Shown: positions 9,490-19,316, counted from the first letter of the stretch. The stretch is 64,000 nt of DNA from JAUVRX01 sp049664225 (GCA_049664225.1 JBATEX010000075.1:1-64000); one strand, 5' to 3'. Program-made: numbers and translations. The notes: generated by a model from the sequence alone, not told the origin.

Positions 9490-9653
9490 GGTAGTCCTCC
9501 AGCCTTGTTCGCTCATTCTACGACCGCTTGGCAACACTTCGCAGAGAATCTGCCAGATTCACCTGCCGGCGTCCGTCTTTTGCTGCATGGACCGAGATCG
9601 CAGACGAAACGCTATCAATTGACAGCATTGCTGGCAGTCGCTAGCATTTCCTC

Positions 9654-9887
9654 ATGGCCAACCTGAGCGTGCGGAAGATCGACGACAGAGTCTATGAGCA
9701 GTTGCGAGTTCGCGCGGCAAAGCATGGGGTTTCAATGGAGGAAGAGGTGCGCCAGATCCTCAAACGAGCGGTCTCGGCCCCCGAAAGGCTGGGCGATCTG
9801 GCCCTGAACGTCTTTGGACCCGATCATGGCGTCGATCTGGAGATTCCGTCTCGGCCCCCGCATGACCCACTCGATCTGACGCCATGA
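9654..9887 (+). CDS. FitA/VapB-type antitoxin (ribbon-helix-helix)
   Basis: 77 aa. ANLSVRKIDDRVYEQLRVRAAKHGVSMEEEVRQIL is the FitA-type ribbon-helix-helix pattern: a beta strand followed by two helices, the second carrying the SMEEEVR motif. The acidic and proline-rich C-terminal tail is the expected toxin-neutralising part. The stop overlaps the toxin ATG in ATGA, the normal arrangement for an antitoxin-toxin pair. The antitoxin-toxin complex usually represses its own promoter. Confidence 0.85.
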   Translation: MANLSVRKIDDRVYEQLRVRAAKHGVSMEEEVRQILKRAVSAPERLGDLALNVFGPDHGVDLEIPSRPPHDPLDLTP

Positions 9888-10303
9888 TTCTCCTCGACAC
9901 CAACGTCATCTCCGCCGTCATGGCGCCGGCACCACCGAGACCGGTTCTGGACTGGCTCAATCATCAAGAGACTGTGAGGCTGTACCTGTCGGCGATCACC
10001 CTGGCAGAGATCGGCTATGGCTTGCGTGTACTTCCTGACGGCAGGCGCCGTCGAGATCTCGAGAATCGCTTCACGAAGTTCGTCGCGCACGGATTCGAAC
10101 AGCGGATCCTGTCGTTCGACAAAAGGGCAGCCTTTCTCTATGGGGAAATCATGGGGCACCGCAGGGAGCTGGGGCGTCCCCTCGGGATTCTCGATGGGCA
10201 GATCGCTTCCATCGCTCGTGCTCACCGGCTTGCAGTAGCTACCCGTAATACGCGTGACTTCGAAGACTGCGGAATTGAACTGGTCAACCCCTTCGACGCC
10301 TAG
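9884..10303 (+). CDS. PIN-domain toxin, FitB/VapC type
   Basis: 139 aa, standard for the family. The PIN acidic residues are visible: Asp in MILLDTNV, Glu in TLAEIGYG, Asp in GILDGQIA and Asp in TRNTRDF. VapC/FitB toxins are Mg-dependent ribonucleases that usually cut tRNA or rRNA. Coupled to the upstream antitoxin by a 4-bp overlap. Confidence 0.87.
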   Translation: MILLDTNVISAVMAPAPPRPVLDWLNHQETVRLYLSAITLAEIGYGLRVLPDGRRRRDLENRFTKFVAHGFEQRILSFDKRAAFLYGEIMGHRRELGRPLGILDGQIASIARAHRLAVATRNTRDFEDCGIELVNPFDA

Positions 10304-10549
10304 CGCCCCGCTGCAGGAGAGCCAGGACGGCGATGGCAGCCGAGGCGACCACGACGCCAACCACCTCGTCGATCTGATTCTCGTTCGCGATCAGGTGCCC
10401 CGCCTCTATCTGCCCTGCCCTCTGGTGTCGGACTGGCACAGCGCGCAGCGAGATTCCCCGAGCTGTTTCCGTCTCAAGAACTTGAGGTAGATCCGGCCTG
10501 TTGCGATTGGGCATTTGACGGCCTCGACTCCGGATGCGACACTTTATGC

Positions 10550-10762
10550 ATGAAACGTACAAGTCTTATGCTTGACGAAGATCTCTTGGAGGAGGCTTTG
10601 CGGCTCGGTGAGCAGCGGACCTACTCGAAGACCGTGAATCTCGCTCTGGAAGAGTTCGTTCGTCGAGTCAAGGCGCGCAAGATCCTGCTTCTGGGCCATT
10701 CGGGCCTGTGGCACGGTGATCTCGGAGAGATGCGTCGAGATTCGAAGGTCGCCAAGTCGTGA
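10550..10762 (+). CDS. VapB-type antitoxin
   Basis: 70 aa: MKRTSLMLDEDLLEEALRLG followed by TYSKTVNLALEEFVRR is the VapB ribbon-helix-helix form that pairs with VapC toxins. It is unlike the neighbouring FitA-type antitoxin, so the two modules did not arise by a recent tandem duplication. The stop TGA overlaps the GTG start of the next gene. Confidence 0.82.
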   Translation: MKRTSLMLDEDLLEEALRLGEQRTYSKTVNLALEEFVRRVKARKILLLGHSGLWHGDLGEMRRDSKVAKS

Positions 10763-11148
10763 TTCTCGTCGACTCCTCCGTTTGGGTCGAGTTTTTTCGG
10801 AGAGACAGTGACCTCGACCTGGAGTCCCATCTGGACCTCGAGGAGGTCGTCACCTGTCTGCCGGTGATTCAGGAAGTACTGCAGGGGTTCGATGACCAGC
10901 GGACCTGCCAGCTAGCCCACGAGGCGATATTTGCCTTCCCAATCGTAGAATCTCCCATTTCCCAGGAGGTCTACCTGCTCGCCGTCGATCTCTACCGGTC
11001 GGCTCGACGAGCGGGGCTGACTGTCCGTTCCAGCGTCGACTGTCTGATCGGCGCCTGTGCGCTCGAGAACTCCTTGACCGTGGTCCATCACGACCGCGAT
11101 TTCGAGGTCCTTGCGAAGGTCTCTCCTCTCGAGGTTCGTCGGATCTGA
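10759..11148 (+). CDS. PIN-domain toxin, VapC type
   Basis: 129 aa from a GTG that overlaps the antitoxin stop (GTGA). PIN residues: Asp in MILVDSSVWVEFF, Glu in VIQEVLQGF, Asp in SSVDCLIGACAL and Asp in VHHDRDFEVLA. Predicted Mg-dependent RNase. It is the second toxin of the two adjacent modules and diverges strongly from the first. Confidence 0.87.
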   Translation: MILVDSSVWVEFFRRDSDLDLESHLDLEEVVTCLPVIQEVLQGFDDQRTCQLAHEAIFAFPIVESPISQEVYLLAVDLYRSARRAGLTVRSSVDCLIGACALENSLTVVHHDRDFEVLAKVSPLEVRRI

Positions 11149-11264
11149 TCTGTCGGACATCGATTTGGGATAGGCTCCGACGGTCGACCCATCGATAAAG
11201 AATTGCATGCCAATTGTCCGTATAGAATCCCGGATGGTTTCGAAACTTGCCGAAGGAGGTTATC

Positions 11265-12500
11265 GTGACTTCGCTTTCTACCCGCCGGCCCGTGAACCTC
11301 AGCCTCATCACAAGCCGCCGACAATGGACGCCTTGGATGGCCGCAGTTCTCCTGGCCGCCCTTTCCCAGGGCTGTGTCTCGGTACCCAAACGCACATCCG
11401 TCCCGGACAACATCTACGAAGAGGCCGTCATCCCTGGCATCACCAGAGCCCGGTTCTGGGGCGATACCAGGCCTGCCTACACCGATGCCTGGCTGGCCAA
11501 GAGCAAAGAGGAGCTGAAGGCCGAGTATCCCGAACTGTTCGGCAAGGAGCACATCTACTTGGCCATCTCCGGCGGTGGCGCCAATGGCGCCTTTGCGGCT
11601 GGCCTTCTCGCTGGTTCGACGGCTTCGGGACGACGGCCCGAGTTCAGCATCGTCACGGGGGTCAGTACCGGCGCCCTGATCGCGCCGTTCGCCATGCTCG
11701 GACCGGAGTATGACTCTCTTCTCAAAGAGTTCTATACCACTTACGATACCAAGGACTTGTTGCACAAGCGCAACATCGTCAATTCCCTGACCAGCGACGC
11801 GATGTACAGCACAAAGGGGCTGGAGACCCAGATTGCGAAATACGTGACCGAAGAAGTCCTGCAGCAGCTGGCTGACAAGCATCGCCAGGGCCGGCAGGTA
11901 TTCATCGGAACCACGGATATCGACGCCGGCCGGCCGATGATCTGGAATATCACCCGGATCGCGGCGAGCGGCGAGCCTGGCGCCCTGAATCTCATCCGCC
12001 AGATCATGCTGGCATCCGCCTCGATTCCTGCAGCCTTTCCGCCCGTGGCGATCGACGTCGAGGCACAGGGTCGGCGCTACCAGGAGCTCCACGTCGACGG
12101 AGGCACCTCTTCGCAGGTGTTCCTATATCCAGCCGGAATCCCCTGGGATGAGTTAGTCGGGAAACTCGAAGTGCTTGGAGCCCCCCGGGCCTACGTCATC
12201 CGAAACTCGCGGCTCGACCCAGAAGCCGCATCTGTCAACCGGAAGCTTCTGCCGATCGCCCAGCGAACGATCTCGTCTTTGATCCGGACGCAGGGGATCG
12301 GTGATCTGTACCGGATCTTCGCCTTGGCCGAGCGGGACGGCTTGGAGTTCAACCTGGCCTACATCCCAAAGGAATTCGACGCGATCCCAACCGAGATGTT
12401 CGACCCGGTATACATGAAGAAGCTCTACGAGCTGGCCTACGAACTGGGCAAATCCGGTTTCCAGTGGTACAAGGCGCCGCCCGGATTCGAGAGCGATTGA
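11265..12500 (+). CDS. Patatin-like phospholipase lipoprotein
   Basis: 411 aa from GTG 11265-11267, preceded by AAGGAGG at 11253-11259; the upstream TTG at 11247 would place this site inside the coding region. A lipobox (LAALSQGC) indicates a lipoprotein. The patatin features follow in order: oxyanion loop ISGGGANGAFAAG, nucleophile elbow GVSTG and the DGG of the Ser-Asp dyad (VDGGTSS). It is probably a membrane-attached phospholipase or acyl hydrolase. The surrounding genes give no hint of its substrate. Confidence 0.85.
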   Translation: MTSLSTRRPVNLSLITSRRQWTPWMAAVLLAALSQGCVSVPKRTSVPDNIYEEAVIPGITRARFWGDTRPAYTDAWLAKSKEELKAEYPELFGKEHIYLAISGGGANGAFAAGLLAGSTASGRRPEFSIVTGVSTGALIAPFAMLGPEYDSLLKEFYTTYDTKDLLHKRNIVNSLTSDAMYSTKGLETQIAKYVTEEVLQQLADKHRQGRQVFIGTTDIDAGRPMIWNITRIAASGEPGALNLIRQIMLASASIPAAFPPVAIDVEAQGRRYQELHVDGGTSSQVFLYPAGIPWDELVGKLEVLGAPRAYVIRNSRLDPEAASVNRKLLPIAQRTISSLIRTQGIGDLYRIFALAERDGLEFNLAYIPKEFDAIPTEMFDPVYMKKLYELAYELGKSGFQWYKAPPGFESD

Positions 12501-12697
12501 GCCTGGCTCGCAGGACTCATCCCGAGCAGAGCCCCCAAGGGGTCTGATTCTCGACTCCCCGACCTCTCGCCGCACAATCGCTCGTGGCATTGCCTGCCAG
12601 CAAGTTGGCGCGTGTGACCACTGCGCGCAGCAGCCCCTGCTCGTAACCTCCAATGAGATTTGCGAGATTCTCAACAGAGCGGTAGGAGAGGCACGAC

Positions 12698-13036
12698 ATG
12701 AGAACGGTTCCACCGAGAGAGTTCGGCAGCCAGACCGCTAGAGGTTGCGAGCCGGGAACGGCCTACGCGTACGATGAGTACACCCATGCGCGGTTCAGGT
12801 GCGCCTGTGGCGCGATTCATCGACTCGGCGAGGATGCCTTTCCCGTACGGGACACACCCCGCAGGTCGGGTATCTACTTCGTCGCTGCTTGTGATCAGGG
12901 CGGTATCACCCTGCTCAAGGCCCGCGGCGTCCTGCGCTTCAAGCGCCTGGAACCTCAGCTCTGGACGTTGATCGAGACCGAGTCGGACAACCGCGAGCTG
13001 GTTCTTGGAACGCTGACCTCCCGCGGCGTCTGCTAG
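12698..13036 (+). CDS. Hypothetical protein, 112 aa
   Basis: A complete ORF with an AGGAG site about 10 nt before the ATG. It is soluble and has no signal. Five Cys residues are present, including CACGAIH near residue 35, which could form half of a metal site; no second CxxC follows. I do not recognise the family. It lies alone between the patatin gene and the convergent glycan block. Confidence 0.45.
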   Translation: MRTVPPREFGSQTARGCEPGTAYAYDEYTHARFRCACGAIHRLGEDAFPVRDTPRRSGIYFVAACDQGGITLLKARGVLRFKRLEPQLWTLIETESDNRELVLGTLTSRGVC

Positions 13037-13081
13037 CCCCGCTCAACTGGATGACCCAAAGGTAGTCGAAGACACTGCCGG

Positions 13082-14737
13082 TCAGTATTGCTGCAGATTC
13101 CCAGCTTCACGCCTGAGCAGCATGAAGGCGCCCTCCTGCGCGATAGCCGTCCATTCTCTCTGCTCGAGTCGCTTTAGTTCCCTCTCCCGAGTCACCAGAT
13201 AGGTCGCCGTCCGTCCATCGTCCCGGATGCGAAGCTCTTCGATCGAAGGGTGAAGGCGGGCTTCGATCTCCGGTGTCGGAGCCAAAACTACGTCCGACTT
13301 GTCCAATGTGGCATCGGTCAAACGACCCAGATAGAACTTCAAGCCGTGGGCTCTGGTATGGGCGACGATGATCTGCGCCTTCTCCCAGTCGGGCTCCTCG
13401 CGCAGCCGATCCGCAACTGGGCGCATCGAAGCCTGCATCCGCATGACAGGCCCCAGGTGCACGAGCTGCGAAGCTAAGGTCATCCAAAGCACGAGAGCAG
13501 CCAGCGTTACGGCAGCGAGTCGAGACTCGGTTACCCCCCGGCTCAAGGACCAACCGGCACCGACAACGGAGACAGCGGCCAGGCATAGCAGGGGCAAGAA
13601 CCAGTCATCGAGCTCTACCGTGGCCGGGAGAAAACTGCTCCGGGCCACAAGCACCCCGATAGTCAGGGCGAGTACAACCAAGACGAGTGCCTGAATGCTG
13701 ACGCAGATCGATAGAGCTCGACTCTTGCTCTGAGGCAACAGACCGTTGGCCAGCCAGAGAGCTATGCCGGGGAACAAAGGCAGGACGTAGGTCATCAGCT
13801 TCGAGCCGCTGAGCGAAAGCAGCACGAGGGGGACCACCAGCCAGCCGACCAGAGCCCAGTCGATGGCCCGGTCACGGACACCTCGCCGCCGTTTCTCCCG
13901 CCTACCCGAGATAGCCAGGGGAATCAGAGGGGTCCACGGTAGCCAGCCCACCAGCAGGACCGGAATGAAATACCAGATCGGCTGACTGCGACCATGAGTC
14001 TTCGAGAGGACTCGGTTCAGAAATTCGAATTCGAAGAAGTAGCGACCCAGCTCCGGGTGGCGCAGACTCGCAGCGATGAACCAGCCGAGAGCGAGAACCA
14101 GGGTCAAGGTCAGGCCGGCGATCCAAGGGATGCTGACTCTTGTTCTATCGCTCGTTCGGCTACCCCACTGCCAACCGAGGCCAGTAAACAGCGGCACCAG
14201 AATTCCCATGGGCCCCTTGGTGGCGAAAGCGATTCCCATGCAGGCGAAGTAGGGCAGAAATCGAGCCCTGGTTTCGACCTCCGATCGGCTGGCCCAGACG
14301 AACCCGGCAATGGCGGCCGTCGACCAGAACGTCATCATCATGTCTGGTGTCAGCGACCGGCCCAGCATGAAGAACTGCCAGGACCCCGCCAGGATCCAGG
14401 CTGCCGCGAGCCCGGTTGTGCCGTCGAACCACCACCTACCGATCCAGAAGGTCAGGACCAGCACTCCTAGAGCTGCCAGCAACGAGACCATACGTGCTGC
14501 GACCTCGTTTTCGCCCAGGACAAATAGGCTGGCGGCGGTGCTCCAGTAGATCACCGGTGGCTTCTGAAAATGCGGAATGCCGTTGAGGGTGGGGATCAGC
14601 AGATCCCCAGACTCCTTCATCTCTCGGGCTATCTCTGCATAGCGACCCTCGTCAGACTCATGCAGTCCATGCCGGCCCAGGAAGAGCAGATAGAGCGCAG
14701 CAACCGTCAGAGCCAGTGCAAGGACTCGGCGGCTCAC
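13082..14737 (-). CDS. ArnT/PMT-family membrane glycosyltransferase (GT39/GT83 type)
   Basis: 551 aa with about 11-12 hydrophobic segments. The first periplasmic loop carries the acidic pair and sequence typical of the GT-C fold: GRHGLHESDEGRYAEIAREM and, further on, PHFQKPPVIYW. The soluble C-terminal part ends near residue 550. Such enzymes use a polyprenyl-phosphate sugar to glycosylate lipid A, proteins or other glycans on the periplasmic side. The adjacent GT2 enzyme could supply that lipid-linked sugar. Its ATG overlaps the GT2 stop by 4 bp. Confidence 0.85.
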   Translation of the reverse strand: MSRRVLALALTVAALYLLFLGRHGLHESDEGRYAEIAREMKESGDLLIPTLNGIPHFQKPPVIYWSTAASLFVLGENEVAARMVSLLAALGVLVLTFWIGRWWFDGTTGLAAAWILAGSWQFFMLGRSLTPDMMMTFWSTAAIAGFVWASRSEVETRARFLPYFACMGIAFATKGPMGILVPLFTGLGWQWGSRTSDRTRVSIPWIAGLTLTLVLALGWFIAASLRHPELGRYFFEFEFLNRVLSKTHGRSQPIWYFIPVLLVGWLPWTPLIPLAISGRREKRRRGVRDRAIDWALVGWLVVPLVLLSLSGSKLMTYVLPLFPGIALWLANGLLPQSKSRALSICVSIQALVLVVLALTIGVLVARSSFLPATVELDDWFLPLLCLAAVSVVGAGWSLSRGVTESRLAAVTLAALVLWMTLASQLVHLGPVMRMQASMRPVADRLREEPDWEKAQIIVAHTRAHGLKFYLGRLTDATLDKSDVVLAPTPEIEARLHPSIEELRIRDDGRTATYLVTRERELKRLEQREWTAIAQEGAFMLLRREAGNLQQY

Positions 14738-15501
14738 CCGGTGGCATCCCTCGCAGCTGCGGCTCGGCAGTCGTCATGCGTCAAGGTACAGCGCCGCCGG
14801 TACCAGGCGAGACCCATCAGGTCCACTAGGGGGCGCCAGAGAAACACCAGCAAACCGTAGCTCGTCTTACCACCCTGGCGAGCCCGGTGTCGGACCGGCG
14901 TCTCGACGATGCGGAATCCTGCCGCCGCCGCCATCGCTGGGATGAAGGAGTAGAGCGTCTTCAAGGGGATCAGGGAAAAGACAACCTCCCGACGCATGAC
15001 CTTCAACGCACAACCCGCATCGCTGACACCATCCCGCAACAACCATCCGCGCACTCTGTTGGCCATCCGTGACATGGATCGTCGCAACCAGGAATCCTTG
15101 CGCTCGGCCCGGATGCCACACACCAGATCGCTCGACTCCAGGAGATCGAGCAATACCGGAATGTCACCAGGGTGATTCTGACCATCACCGTCGAGGGTAA
15201 TAGCGACTTCGCCGGCCGCCTCCTGGAGCCCGCGATAGAGCGCTGCTCCTTGTCCCCGATTCTCAGGGAACTGAATCATCCGAACTGGCGACCCAGGGAG
15301 GTCTGCCAAGGATCGGATTGTCTCAGGGGTACCATCACTGCTTCCATCATCGATGCAGAGACACTCATACGGGCGCCCCAGTGCGTCCATGACATCGAGT
15401 ACCTCCTTCAACAGATCAGGAATGGCCGCCTCTTCGTTATAGAAGGGTATGACCACCGAGAAGAATGGGGCTCTGTCGATCGCTGTTGGCGAGGAGGTCA
15501 T
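14734..15501 (-). CDS. Family 2 glycosyltransferase, polyprenyl-phosphate hexose synthase type
   Basis: 255 aa. It begins FFSVVIPFYNEEAAIPDLLKEV, has CLCIDDGSSDGT and the metal site ITLDGDGQNHP, typical of DPM1/ArnC-like GT2 enzymes. These transfer a sugar from a nucleotide donor to undecaprenyl or dolichyl phosphate. There is no C-terminal pair of membrane helices. The downstream GT-C enzyme is the likely user of the product. It overlaps both neighbours by 4 bp, so the three genes form a tight operon. Confidence 0.87.
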   Translation of the reverse strand: MTSSPTAIDRAPFFSVVIPFYNEEAAIPDLLKEVLDVMDALGRPYECLCIDDGSSDGTPETIRSLADLPGSPVRMIQFPENRGQGAALYRGLQEAAGEVAITLDGDGQNHPGDIPVLLDLLESSDLVCGIRAERKDSWLRRSMSRMANRVRGWLLRDGVSDAGCALKVMRREVVFSLIPLKTLYSFIPAMAAAAGFRIVETPVRHRARQGGKTSYGLLVFLWRPLVDLMGLAWYRRRCTLTHDDCRAAAARDATG

Positions 15502-17456
15502 CTCGAGACCGCGGGAGGAATCGTGAAACCGGATTCCTCGAGTCGACGAACGATGTATTCCCGAGCTGCGGAGTCCGGTGGGGGAACCAGGGCCTTATCC
15601 CCGATCGCTGAGTGCCAGCTCACAGTGCCCGATTGGATGACCCCCGTGACCAAATCGAGCTTCTTCCAGTAGGGACCAAGGACGAGTCCGACCTCCCGGA
15701 CGCCGAAGATCGGTGGTCCGGGGTGGTCAATCCTTGACAACCCCCCTCCTGAGATGCTGATCCCCGTGTAAGAAAAGGAAGCAAGGCTGAGGATTGGGAG
15801 GTTCCCCCCAACGGTCAGGGCTTTCTCCAGTGAGTCTCTGGAGGACCTCTGCGAGAAGAGTGACTGTTGCGTCATCCAGTTCGGTCTCTCAACGCCCATG
15901 TACTCCAGTATCGTAGCCGGCACCTGGGCCAGGGACACATTGCGTTCGATCCTCTTCCACGGACGCTCCTCGGGCAGGTAGACGATTAGAGGAACCCGGT
16001 AAACACTGTCCCACGCCCGGGAATGATCCGAGGCAATGATCAGAATCGAGTCTTCCAACTCACCTAACGCCTCGAGTTGCTCGACGAAGGTCTGAATCTG
16101 TTCGTCTGCATCGCGGATCGAATCCAAATAGCGGGCGAGGCCCTCTCGAGACTTTGGGTCGGGCTCAGGCATCGCATTCGGGTCGAACCAACTGCGAGCT
16201 CCCGCCCAGCTGCAGCAGTGAGTGCCCATGAGATGAATCTGCATGAAGTAGGGACCTTCTTGTGCACGGGCAAAGTCCAGCGCGTCTTCCAGCCTCTTGG
16301 TGTCGACAACCCGGCTCAGACCCACACTTTCTTTGACCAGCAGATAGTGGTTGATGATGGGTTTGATACCGCAGATGTGCAGAAGCCTCTCCAGCAGTCG
16401 ATTGACCATACGGGTCGAGAATTGGATTTCAGCACTGAAAAGGTAAGCCAACCGACCCACGAGAGAGCCCGGAGTGGGAGTGAACAACCGTCGCTCATTC
16501 GCGATATCGAACGAGCTGATCATGTTCAGATCGCCGGCATCCGCGTAGTAGCGAATGGAGCTCTGGAATCCTCGATATCCCAGTCGTTGAAGAATCGAGG
16601 GCAGGTGCAGTGCCGCATGCTTCTTGGGAAAGATCTGAGGCGGAAAGCCCACCTGCAGCTCTGAAGGAAGGGAGCCGCTCAACATGGATGACAGAGTGCC
16701 GGTGGTCTTTCCGGAAGTGGGAAACGCATTGTCGAACACTACGGCCCCAGTGGCAAAGCTCTCCAGGAACGGAGTTGTCGGTAAGGGAAACCCATACACC
16801 GACATGAGCCTTGCTTCGACTCCGTCCGTAGACAGCAGAATGATATTGGGACGCCGAATACCTTCTCCAACAGCGTTCACTTCTGGCTCCGCCCGGGAAA
16901 AGTCGGTTGTGACGACCTCGGCACCCAAAGCGACCAGAGCGCCGATCAACACCATCGCTGGTAGGAGCCGCAGCGGATGGCCCTGTCTCAAACCGTCCCA
17001 CCGCGATACGGCAGACCTGACCCACCTCAGGCAGCGGAAGAAGAAGAAAGCAAACAGCGCCAGGTACAGGAACCTGACGATCTTGCCCGACGTGATTACT
17101 CCCACACCCAGGACCGTGTACAGAAAGTTGTCGGCTAGCAGAAACAGGCTCGACGCGAGAAAAAAGGCTGGCACAAAGCAGCGCACCTGGAGTTTGGGAA
17201 CGCGGACATCTACCACTCCAAGGAGCAGGATCAGGGGTACCACTGCAACGCTGAGTGCGACAGGTGGAATCACGAGAGTACCCACCATCTCGACTGCAGA
17301 GAAGGAAGCCATAAAGGAGGCCTTCGTGGCAAAGAACAACCACTCCAACCCCAGGTAGAAGACGGAAATGAGAAGCTGAACAGCCATGACGGCCTGCAAA
17401 GAGGCTGTTCCGGCGTCGAGTCGCCCTGATGCAGACCGTTCTTCAGGCAAATCCAT
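15498..17456 (-). CDS. Membrane-anchored alkaline-phosphatase-superfamily transferase (LTA-synthase/sulfatase-like)
   Basis: 652 aa from ATG 17454-17456; a longer ORF would run into the divergent asnB. Several N-terminal membrane segments are followed by an extracytoplasmic domain beginning RRPNIILLSTDGVEARLMSVYG. The metal-site pattern of the superfamily is present: ILLSTDG, a nucleophile region PTSGKTTGTLSSML, LMGTHCC and IIASDHSRAW. The sulfatase formylglycine motif C/S-x-P-x-R is absent. It is therefore more likely a phosphoethanolamine or glycerol-phosphate transferase-like enzyme than a sulfatase. First gene of the operon with GT2 and GT39. Confidence 0.72.
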   Translation of the reverse strand: MDLPEERSASGRLDAGTASLQAVMAVQLLISVFYLGLEWLFFATKASFMASFSAVEMVGTLVIPPVALSVAVVPLILLLGVVDVRVPKLQVRCFVPAFFLASSLFLLADNFLYTVLGVGVITSGKIVRFLYLALFAFFFFRCLRWVRSAVSRWDGLRQGHPLRLLPAMVLIGALVALGAEVVTTDFSRAEPEVNAVGEGIRRPNIILLSTDGVEARLMSVYGFPLPTTPFLESFATGAVVFDNAFPTSGKTTGTLSSMLSGSLPSELQVGFPPQIFPKKHAALHLPSILQRLGYRGFQSSIRYYADAGDLNMISSFDIANERRLFTPTPGSLVGRLAYLFSAEIQFSTRMVNRLLERLLHICGIKPIINHYLLVKESVGLSRVVDTKRLEDALDFARAQEGPYFMQIHLMGTHCCSWAGARSWFDPNAMPEPDPKSREGLARYLDSIRDADEQIQTFVEQLEALGELEDSILIIASDHSRAWDSVYRVPLIVYLPEERPWKRIERNVSLAQVPATILEYMGVERPNWMTQQSLFSQRSSRDSLEKALTVGGNLPILSLASFSYTGISISGGGLSRIDHPGPPIFGVREVGLVLGPYWKKLDLVTGVIQSGTVSWHSAIGDKALVPPPDSAAREYIVRRLEESGFTIPPAVSR

Positions 17457-17552
17457 TGGTGATCTTCGACAGCAGCCCAGAACTCCTTGCTGCGGCCTCC
17501 GACACCGCAGGCAAGCTTTGAGACCTGATCCCAACTCTACTAGAGTGGCTTG
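17457..17552. promoter_or_regulatory. Divergent promoter region of the glycan block
   Basis: The 96 bp between the divergent starts of the AP-superfamily gene and asnB must hold both promoters. No clear -35/-10 pair or operator palindrome can be picked out by eye. Confidence 0.35.
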
Positions 17553-19301
17553 ATGTGCGGCATCGTAGGCATCGTAGGTAGCACCCCCGAGCCCGAGATC
17601 ATCGAGCGGATGACCCGGCGCCTGACCCACAGGGGTCCAGACCACCAGGAGGTCTGGCGAGCTTCCCGGGCGCATCTAGGACATACCCGACTGGCCATTC
17701 TCGACCTGTCGACGGCCGGCAACCAACCGATGACCTACGGTGACTACACGATCACCTACAACGGAGAGATCTACAACTTCAGTGAGTTGCGGCGTCGACT
17801 GGAAGGTCCGCTTCACTCCGCCGGAGATACCGAGGTTCTCCTGCACCTCTACGCCCGCGACGGAGCGCGCTGCCTCGATCAGCTTCAGGGGATGTTCTCC
17901 TTCGCCGTTTGGGATTCACGGCGCCAGCGTCTATTCGCTGCTCGCGACCGTCTTGGAATCAAGCCTTTCTTCTATCGCCAGTTCCCGGGTGGCCTGGCGT
18001 TCTCATCTGAGATCAAGGCCCTCTTGGAGCTCGGCCAGCCTCCCATCGACCAGACGGCGCTGCGCGACTACCTCACCTACAAGTACATTCCCGAACCCAA
18101 GACGGTCTACTCCGGGATTCGCAGATTGCCGCCGGGCCACAACCTGGCGTGGGATGGCAGCCTCCGGATCCAACGGTACTGGAGCCCCTCGACTGAGACG
18201 GTCATCACAGATTTCTCAGAAGCGGTTCCGCGCCTCGACGATCTGCTTGGAGAGGTCGTCCCCGAACACACCATTTCAGACGTTCCGGTAGCGGTCTTCT
18301 TGAGCGGAGGCATCGACTCCACGACCGTCGTAGCCCAGCTGGACCGACCCACCACCGTGACCCTTGCAATGGACATCAAGCGCCGGGATGAGGCTCCTGT
18401 GGCTCGACTCATCGCCAATCACTTCGGCACGCTGCACCATGAAGAACAGGCCTCCGCTGTCGACCTGAACGAGGCTCTGGACATCATGCCGGGTGTTTTT
18501 GACGAGCCCTTCGGCGATTCCGGTGCCTGGGCCACCTACCTCGTGTCACGCCTCGCTCGCCGTTACGCGGTCGTGGCTCTCACCGGCGAAGGGGGGGACG
18601 AGCTCTTCTGTGGGTATCACTGGTACAGCAAGTGGTTGACCGACCGCTCGACCTTCGTCAACAGGGCGATGGCGTCCCTCCTGCCGCCTCTGTCCCGGGG
18701 CGCTAGATCGGCTCAGCGTCGGACCGCCACCGGCTTGGAGCGCTATGCAGCCTTCGCGGGACCTTTTACATCACAGCAGCGCAACGCACTGCTTGGGCCC
18801 GCTCTCGAAGTCGCTGATTACGATGACCTGTGGCACTACCGCCGTTTCTGGCGGGAGGATCTAGAGCCGCTGAAAAGGATGCAATGGGCAGACCTCCACA
18901 CCTACCTGCCGGGCGACCTGCTCGCCAAGGTCGATCTGTCCAGCATGGCTCACTCCCTGGAGGTTCGGCCTCCTCTTCTCGACCACCGGCTGGTGGAGTT
19001 CGCTCTCTCGCTGGATACCCGCCTGCTGCGGGACGTCGAGGGCAATCGAGGCAAGCTCATCGTGAGACGGTTGATGGACGACCGGATACCGCCAGGGATC
19101 TTCGATCGACCCAAGAGAGGCTTCAATCTACCGGTCGCGGACTGGGTGCGGCACCAACCCGAGCTCCTCACCTCGGCACTCGATCGCCTCGCCGAGCGCG
19201 CGATCATCCGGCGTCCACGGACCTTCAGCTTCACCAACGAGCAGACCTGGACGCTGCTGTTTCTCGACCGCTGGCTCGAGCAGAGCAACGCTCGGTTTTG
19301 A
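17553..19301 (+). CDS. asnB: Asparagine synthase (glutamine-hydrolysing), AsnB family
   Basis: 582 aa from ATG 17553, which puts the essential Cys at position 2 (MCGIVGIVG); a TTG directly before it is not needed. The N-terminal GATase-II domain has RLTHRGPDHQ and YNGEIYNF. The synthetase domain has the PP-loop SGGIDSTT and GEGGDELFCGYHWY. Besides asparagine synthesis, AsnB paralogues amidate sugar acids in surface-glycan clusters. The position between a lipid-sugar operon and an O-antigen ligase favours that role here, but this is inference. It converges on the ligase gene with a 15-bp gap. Confidence 0.88.
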   Translation: MCGIVGIVGSTPEPEIIERMTRRLTHRGPDHQEVWRASRAHLGHTRLAILDLSTAGNQPMTYGDYTITYNGEIYNFSELRRRLEGPLHSAGDTEVLLHLYARDGARCLDQLQGMFSFAVWDSRRQRLFAARDRLGIKPFFYRQFPGGLAFSSEIKALLELGQPPIDQTALRDYLTYKYIPEPKTVYSGIRRLPPGHNLAWDGSLRIQRYWSPSTETVITDFSEAVPRLDDLLGEVVPEHTISDVPVAVFLSGGIDSTTVVAQLDRPTTVTLAMDIKRRDEAPVARLIANHFGTLHHEEQASAVDLNEALDIMPGVFDEPFGDSGAWATYLVSRLARRYAVVALTGEGGDELFCGYHWYSKWLTDRSTFVNRAMASLLPPLSRGARSAQRRTATGLERYAAFAGPFTSQQRNALLGPALEVADYDDLWHYRRFWREDLEPLKRMQWADLHTYLPGDLLAKVDLSSMAHSLEVRPPLLDHRLVEFALSLDTRLLRDVEGNRGKLIVRRLMDDRIPPGIFDRPKRGFNLPVADWVRHQPELLTSALDRLAERAIIRRPRTFSFTNEQTWTLLFLDRWLEQSNARF

Positions 19302-19316
19302 TGGCCTGGGACGAGC

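Noticed and set aside
10284..10562. Minus-strand 92-aa ORF with a hydrophobic C-terminal stretch between the two toxin modules
   Set aside because: It overlaps the toxin end and the next antitoxin start, has no ribosome site, and its Arg-rich composition is typical of an antisense shadow.
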